Assembly: GCA_016584305.1 (NCBI GenBank)
Contig: JACEEZ010009489.1
Location: 136,001-200,000, forward strand
Direction: 5' to 3'
Length of the DNA: 64,000 bases
DNA from: Chionoecetes opilio
Lineage: Eukaryota; Arthropoda; Malacostraca; Decapoda; Majidae
Part shown: positions 49,278 to 57,273 of the stretch, in pieces
How the letters are laid out: each line of letters begins with the position of its first letter
Position numbering within the stretch: position 1 is the stretch's first letter
Notes under the pieces: generated by a model
Told to the model about the DNA's origin: nothing
Seen by the model: only the letters and a program-made list of their open reading frames with translations
Databases searched by the model: none
Position numbers and translations under genes: made by a program

Positions 49278-52200
49278 ACTGTTGTTATGAATGGACTGAT
49301 TAGTATTGTGACATGAAGAGATATGGACGGAAGGAAAAGGGATGCAAAGATGAGAGGAAGGAAGGAAGGAAGGAAGGACTGAGAGGAGGAACGGAAAGGA
49401 AAGGAAGGAAGGATGGTAGGATGGAAAAGAAGGAAGGAAGGAAGGATGGTAGGATGGAAGGAAGGATGGTAGGAAGGATGGTAGGATGGAAAAGAAGGAA
49501 GGAAGGATGGTAGGATGGAAGGAAGGAAGGTAGGATGGAAGGAAGGAAGGAAGGATGGAAAAGAAGGAAGGAAGGAAGGAAGAAAGGAAGGAAGGAAGGA
49601 AGGATGGTAGGATGGAAAAGAAGGAAGGAAGGAACTATGGTAGGATGGAAAAGAAGGAAGGAAGAAAGGAAGGATGGTAGGATGGAAGGAAGGAAGGAAG
49701 AAAGGAAGGAAGGAAGGAAGGAAGGAAGGAAGGAAGGAAGGATGGAAAAGAAGGAAGCAATGAATGATTGATGGATGAATGAAGGAAGGAAGGAATGAAC
49801 ACAAAAAAGTTATGACATGAAGTAAACAAATAAGATTGCAAAGGAGGACTGTATGACATCAAGGAAGACACAATAAAGAGAAACAGCAGGCAGCAGGTAA
49901 TCAAGCAAGCAGGTTAGCAGGCAGGCAGGTAACCAAAGCAAGCAGGTAGCAGGGAAGCAGGTAATCAAGCAAGCAGGTTAGCAGGCAGGCAGGTAATCAA
50001 GCAAGCAGGTTAGCAGACAGGCAGGTTACAAAGCAAGCAGGTTAGCAGGACAAGCAGGTAATCAAGCAAGCAGGTTAGCAGGCAGGCAGGTTAGCAGACA
50101 AGCAGGTAATCAAGCAGGCAGGTCAGCAGGGAAGCAGGTAATCAAGCAAGCAGGTTAGCAGACAAGCAGGTAACCAAGCAAACAGGTCAGCAGGCAGGCA
50201 GGTAATCAAGCAAGCAGGTAGCAGGCAGGCAGGTTACAAAGCAGGCTGGACAGGTGGGAGTGAGGGGGTGACAGTGAGGGAAGAAACAGAAAATAATAAT
50301 TACAACACATTAACCCCTTGAGACCCAGAACGTAATTTCCATTGTCATTTGGGTGCCATTAGACAATATTTAGTGACTACAGGCTTGCGCGGATGATCTC
50401 TGCGCCAGAATCCGTTCATGGAGATTTACCGTGCAGATTTAAAGTTGCTTCCTAAATGCAGAAGGCATGAATCGTATGTCTGACAACGACGTACATTATC
50501 TTGCACACTCACCGGTGTGTGGGAGGGAGGGTTTGTCTCCCTCTCCTCCCTCCATAGGCGGTTGACAGTTTGCATGATTTTGAACTTATAGCCTCCAGCG
50601 TTCCCCTACATCCCGTGTTTTTGCCTGTTTTTGCTGGATTACATAATGGGGGGAAAACATACGGATGGCACAACGATTCAAGCAATCCTTGATCTTTACA
50701 AGGCTGGGATCAGTAATAAGGAAATTTGCAAGCTTAAAGGACTAAAGCTTTGAACAGTGCAAGATTTGATCCGCCGATTTAAGGCTGGCGGAGAGGTGAA
50801 TCTCCCGCTCCCAAAAAAACAACCTGGGAAACAAAACAAAACGTGTAACAGAACCAGGAGCGTGTTAAGGCGACAGCTTGAGGCCAATCCTAGCCTTGCA
50901 GCCAGAGAACTGAAGGGGGAAAATCATACTCTTCTTGGCAATGTGTCGCTTCGTACTGTACGGGAAACTTTGAAACGTGACCTTGGCTACGGGTGTTACC
51001 GGGCGCGGAATAAGCCGCTGATAAATGACCGCCAGAGGAAGAAAAGGCTTCACTTTGCAAAGAAATACAGAGATTGGCCTCTCGACAAGTGGCGGGCTGT
51101 GCTGTGGAGTGACGAAAGCACATTTTGTGTGAGTGGAGGAGGACCAGCAAAAGTGTACCGTCGCCCCGGCTCAGACCCCACCGAGCCTCGCTACACACCA
51201 AAGACCACAAAACACCCTCCAGTTTAATGGTGTGGGGTTGCTTTACTTTTCATGGTATTGGGAACTTAGTTATTTTCCCAAAGAACACAACTGTTAACAA
51301 AGTGGTGTATTTTGATCTTTTAAATGACCACCTGGAGGCCTGCTTTGAAAAGACACAGGCACAGATTTTCCAACAGGATGGAGCATCCTGCCACACAGCT
51401 CGAGATGTGATACAGTGGCTTGATGACTGCAAGATTGGGGGAATAGATGACTGGCCAGGTAATTCTCCCGATATATCACCCATAGAAAATCTTTGGGCCA
51501 TCATTAAAGGCAAACTCCGCTCACGTGACACCTCCACACTCCCCCAGCTTGAAATGGAGCTCCGAAAGTGTTGGGAAGAATTTAAGCTCGAGTTCCTTCA
51601 AAATCTTGCTGACAGTGTACCACGTGACCTTCAAAGGGTCATCAAGGGGAAGGGCTATGCAACGAAATACTAACTACAATTGTAAGTGTTGATATTCTAC
51701 ATTATTTCGTTATAAACATGGTGCGTCCTACGTGTCAACATTCCCTTTTCGGAGGCGCGCGGTGATTATCCGCGCAAACTGTATAAGCAATATTTTATAG
51801 CTATGACCTGTTTAGTATCCTTGTCCACTAACTCAGGTATATTGAGTCACTTTTCGTAATTTTATGGCTAACAATATGTATTTTTATGTAGCCAAGGAAA
51901 GATCTGGGCGTGAAGGGGTTAAGGACAAAACAATAACATGTCAAGTAAAGCCACAACAACATAGAACATGGAGACGAGAAGGCAGGATGTACACAAGATA
52001 GAGAGTCAAGGGAGAAATATAACAGTGGAATAATGAATACAAATACGTCATAGTACTCTACGGATTATAATGATGTCATGTTAGGTGTCATGTACGGCCT
52101 ATGGAGAGCAAGAGCAGGCAGTCAGGACATGTTACAAGACAATGGAATACAAGAAAACAACAAAGGAGACTTGATCAAAGAAATACACACAACACAGTAA

Positions 52201-52699
52201 GTCAAAAAATAGGAAAGCCTTAATAGGGAAAAAAAGAGAAAAAGTGAAGAAAAAAGGTCGAAATCGTTGAGGAAAAAAATGAAACTGAGAAAAAGGGCAG
52301 AAAAATAGTGTAGAATTGTAGAGGAAGAGAAGAGACAGTAAAGAGCAGGCAGGGAAAAGCAGGCAGGCAGGCTAGCAGGCAGGTAAGCAGGCAGGACAGG
52401 TGTGGGGGGTGAGGGGGTAGGGTGTTACAGGCAGCAAGCAGGTCAAGGGCAGGTCAAGGGCAGGAGCCACGAACCTCCAGACGAGGGAGTCCGGACCACT
52501 ACAGGGGGCAGGCCGCTACCGGGGGGCAGCAGGCAGTGGTCGGGGGGCAGGGACCGGAGCAGCGCCCCCCCTCCCCCCCCATGCCCCCCTCCATCACCAC
52601 ACCCCCTCCCCCCTCCACCTTCACCTCCACCACTACCTGCAACACAGCCCTAGGTTACTATTGCTGCGTTTGTGGTTTGTTGTGTGTGTGTGTGTGCGC

Positions 52700-52761
<62 letters not shown>

Positions 52762-55700
52762 TGTGTGTGTGTGTGTTGTGTGTGTTTGTACAGTACCGTA
52801 GATAACACTATAGTCGCCAGTCACTCGCCACTGCACTAATGTCGCCCGGCACACTATATTACGCATTTTAGCATCACTACAGCCTTGTATGTGCCATTGA
52901 AGACATGTAGTGTGATGTACATAATATAAACTACTGTGCATGCCTCTACAGTGACACATAAAAGTCTGTAGGGATGCTAAAATTCGTAATATAGTGTGCC
53001 TGGCGACATTAGTGCAGTGGCGAGTGACCGGCGACTATAGTGTTATCTACGGTGAACACTTCGATAAACCGAACCAATAGGGGGGGAAGGCTCGACCGCA
53101 ATATCTGATAGTTCAGTTTATAGGATGACCGGTTGTCTGCCTCATAAATCGAACTGAGGGGCGTCGTTCGGTTATACGCGTTCAAAAGTGAGCAAGTGTT
53201 CAAGTGAGCATCAAAAGTGAGCAAAAGTGTTCAAGTGAGCATCAAAAGTGAGCAAAAGTGTTCAAGTGAGCATCAAAAGTGAGCAGTGTTCAAGTGAGCA
53301 TCAAAAGTGAGCAAAAGTGTTCAAGTGAGCATCAAAAGTGAGTAAAAGTGTTAAAGTGAGCATCAAAAGTGAGCAAAAGTGTTAAAGTGAGCATCAAAAG
53401 TGAGTAAAAGTGTTAAAGTGAGCATGAAAAGTGAGCAAAAGTGTTAAAGTGAGCATGAAAAGTGAGCAAAAGTGTTAGTGAGCATCAAAAGTGAGCAAAA
53501 GTGTTAAAGTGAGCATCAAAAGTGAGCAAAAGTGTTCAAGTGAGCATCAAAAGTGAGCAAGTGTTCAAGTGAGCATCAAAAGTGAGCAAAAGTGTTCAAG
53601 TGAGCATCAAAAGTGAGCAAAAGTGTTCAAGTGAGCATCAAAAGTGAGCAAAAGTGTTCAAGTGAGCATCAAAAGTGAGCAAAAGTGTTCAAGTGAGCAT
53701 CAAAAGTGAGCAAAAGTGTTCAAGTGAGCATCAAAAGTGAGCAAAAGTGTTCAAGTGAGCAGTCCACCCACAATGAAGGCGGAGTGTAAACTGAGACACA
53801 CGGGCCGGCCAACATGTTCGGTAGGCTCACCAATCGCCGCATAGGCCCAACTAGAGTTCGGTATATCAGAGGCTTGTTCGAAGGCAACATGGCGTTCGGT
53901 TTATCCCAAATTCGGTTTAACGAGGTTCGGTTTATCGAGGGTTTACTGAATGTATGTATCACCGCACACACACACACACACACACACTCACATACACACA
54001 CACACACACACACATACACACACACTAAGCCTGAATATCTAAGCCTTGACAATGTTCAGTCCATTAACCCCTTGAGACCCAGAACGTAATTTCCATTGTA
54101 ATTTGGGTACCATTAGACGATTTGTAGTGACTATAAGCAATCATTTATAGCTATGACCTGTTTAGTATCCCTGTCCACTAACTAACTGGGTTATTCAGTT
54201 ACTTTTCGTAATTTTATGGCTAACAAGAGACAATTTTTGTATGCCAAGGAAAGATCTGGGCGTGAAGGGGTTTTAAAGCAATACATAAAACTACTTCAAC
54301 ACCACAACAAGCCACTGAATAGCAAGGAATATGGGATTGAGTAGCCTGACACTAACCAAAACAAAGCACATAACAATCCTACAAAAAATAATAGTCAATA
54401 AATAATGGCAAATCAGTCTCTATGTGGTATAAATCATGAGAAGATAATACAAATACTATTAATTATATTGGTATGGGTAGGACAAATAATGATAAATAGA
54501 GGCACATGGAAGCTCTACTTGAATCTGCCAAAGCAATTGATGGACAGAAAAACTTGTGGCCAAACTCAAGAAAGTCAAAATAAATGAAAACAACACTCTA
54601 TACAGTGGAAAGCCAAACACATAGACAGACATGCATGAGATCAAGCCAATAGATATGACAAGGAATGAAGAGTGACAGTCCATACAGAAGGGAAGGAAGT
54701 AAGCTATTGATAAAGACATGTATAATAACAATAATGGAGAGGCAGTTCTAAGGTACGTAGAAGAAGAAGAAGAAGAAGAAGAAGAAGAAGAAGAAGAAGA
54801 AGAAGAAGAAGAAGAAGAAGAAGATAGTAAGTAAGAAGAAGAAGAAGTAGATAGATAGTAAGTAAGATATAACATAAGAAAGTAAGGAAGCTACAAGAGG
54901 CCGTGAGACCTACACGAGGTAGTTCCTGTTACCTAACACTACCTACATCCACCTCTCTTCCCTATCCATGAATTTACCCAGACTCCTTTTAAAGACCCCA
55001 ATAGACTCCGCATTGACCACCTGACGACTGAGTCCATGCCAATCATTCACCACCCTATTTGTGAACCAGTTTCTCCCAATTTCCTTTTTAAATCTACGCT
55101 TTTCCAGCTTGAATCCGTGACTTCTCGTTCTACCCTGCTTACTGACCTTAAGAACTTATAGAACTTATTGCTATTGATAATGACATGAATAAAAAGGATG
55201 ATATATGGTTGCAGTGGATAAACAAATGATAAGAATGAATTGAAAAGCCTTGTCAATGCCCCCTATATCACCCCTTTCCTCTCCCTGATGTAAAGCTCTC
55301 AGAAAATAATAATAAGGATACTAATACTGAACTACTGGTAACACTATATCATTTACTACTATAGTCAATGGTTAAAATGCAGTCAGGAAGCCACGCCCCC
55401 TGCCTCCCCTTCTATTCTACAGGGCAGCTGATTGGTGCGTTCCTGGTATCATCACTACCCATCACAATATCTTCACTACTTAACAGCGGCGTGACCACTG
55501 GACAGAGCAATCTTCACTACAAAGGGATTTTTGATTTTGTCACCCTCTGTAGTGAAGATTGCTCTGTCCAGTCAGTGGTCACGCCGCTGTTAAGTAGTGA
55601 AGATATTGTGATGGGCAGTGATGATACGAGGAATGTACCAATCAGCTGCCCCGTAGAATAGAAGGGGAGGCAGGGGGCGTGGCTTCCTTACTGCATTTTG

Positions 55701-55895
55701 ACCCTAATAAAAACAATAGACTATACATGACCTCATCACCACTTCTGTTATTTATTCATCACTATTGTACAAGCAGCTTCTCTACAGATCTATGAGAGAA
55801 AGAGAGATAAAAAGATAGGTCAAATAAATCAGAATAATTTCTTTCCTTCCTTTCTTCCTTAAACAGATCAAGGTATCAGTCCCTCACCCCCATTC

Positions 55896-55960
<65 letters not shown>

Positions 55961-57237
55961 ACAAAATAAACATACACACACCGTCACCCTATCCAAAATA
56001 TTCCCTAAAAACACACCTAAATTCCCCTAATGCACCAAAATACCCCTAAAAATACACCCTAAATTCCCCTAAAGCACCAAAATTCCCCTAATGCACCAAA
56101 ATACCCCTAAAAACACACCCTAAATTCCCCTAATGCACCAAAATACCCCTAAAAACCACCCTAAATTTCCCTAATGCACCAAAATACCCCTAAACACCTA
56201 AACCAATCACAAACCCTAAAAACACACCTTAAATTCCCCTAATGACCAAAATACCCCTAAAAACACCCTAAATTCCCCTAATGCACCAAAATACCCCTAA
56301 AATCACCTAAATTCCTAATGACCAAATACCCCTAAAAACACCCCTAAATTCCCCTAATGCACCAAAATACCCTAAAAACACCCTAAATTCCCTAATGCAC
56401 CAAAATACCCCTAAAAACACCCCTAAATTCCCCTAATGCATCAAAATACCCCTAAAAACACCCCCTTAAATTCCCCTAATGCACCAAAATACCCCTAAAA
56501 ACACCCTAAATTTCCTAATGCACCAAAATACCCCTAAAAACACACCCTAAATTTCCCTAATGCAACAAAATACCCCTAAAAACACACCCTAAATTCCCCT
56601 AATGCACCAAAATACCCCTAAAAACACACCCTAAATTTCCCTAATGCAACAAAATACCCCTAAAAACACACCCTAAATTCCCCTAATGCACCAAAATACC
56701 CCTAAAAACACACCCTAAATTTCCCTAATGTACCAAAATACCCCTAAAAACACACCTAAATTTCCCTAATGTACCAAAATACCCCTAAAAACACCCTAAA
56801 TTTCCCTAATGCACCAAAATACCCCTAAAAACACCCTAAATTTCCCTAATGTACCAAAATACCCCTAAAAACACACCTTAAATTTCCCTAACGCACCAAA
56901 ATACCCTTAAAATTACAACCTACGTTCCTCTCTTCCCACCTCCAAGCCTTAAAAATACTACCCTAGGTAAGCGCAAAGCCCAATAAACCTGTCTACAAGG
57001 AGAGGGGTGTGTGGTGGGGGTGTGGTGGGGGTGTGGTGGGGTAGGAGAGAGTAATTGATGAGGAGGGGGTGGTAGGAGGAGGGGGAGGGGTAAATGAAAG
57101 AAAAAAAGAAAAAAAGTAAACAAAACAAAAAGGTAAACAATCCGGAATGGATCGGAAAAAAAAAAGGAGGAAAAAAAAGTCGAAATCCAGAGGCGAAAAA
57201 AAGGATGAGGAAAGGAAGAAAGAGGAAGAATAAGTGC

Positions 57238-57273
<36 letters not shown>

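Larger units (their letters stand above)
50312..51921 (-). mobile_element. piggyBac-like MITE, copy 10, interrupted by a Tc1-like element
   Basis: The outer ends TTAACCCCTTGAGACCCAGA and GGGCGTGAAGGGGTTAA belong to the MITE. Its two halves join at GTGACTA/TAAGCAATATT, with the Tc1-like element between. Confidence 0.93.
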
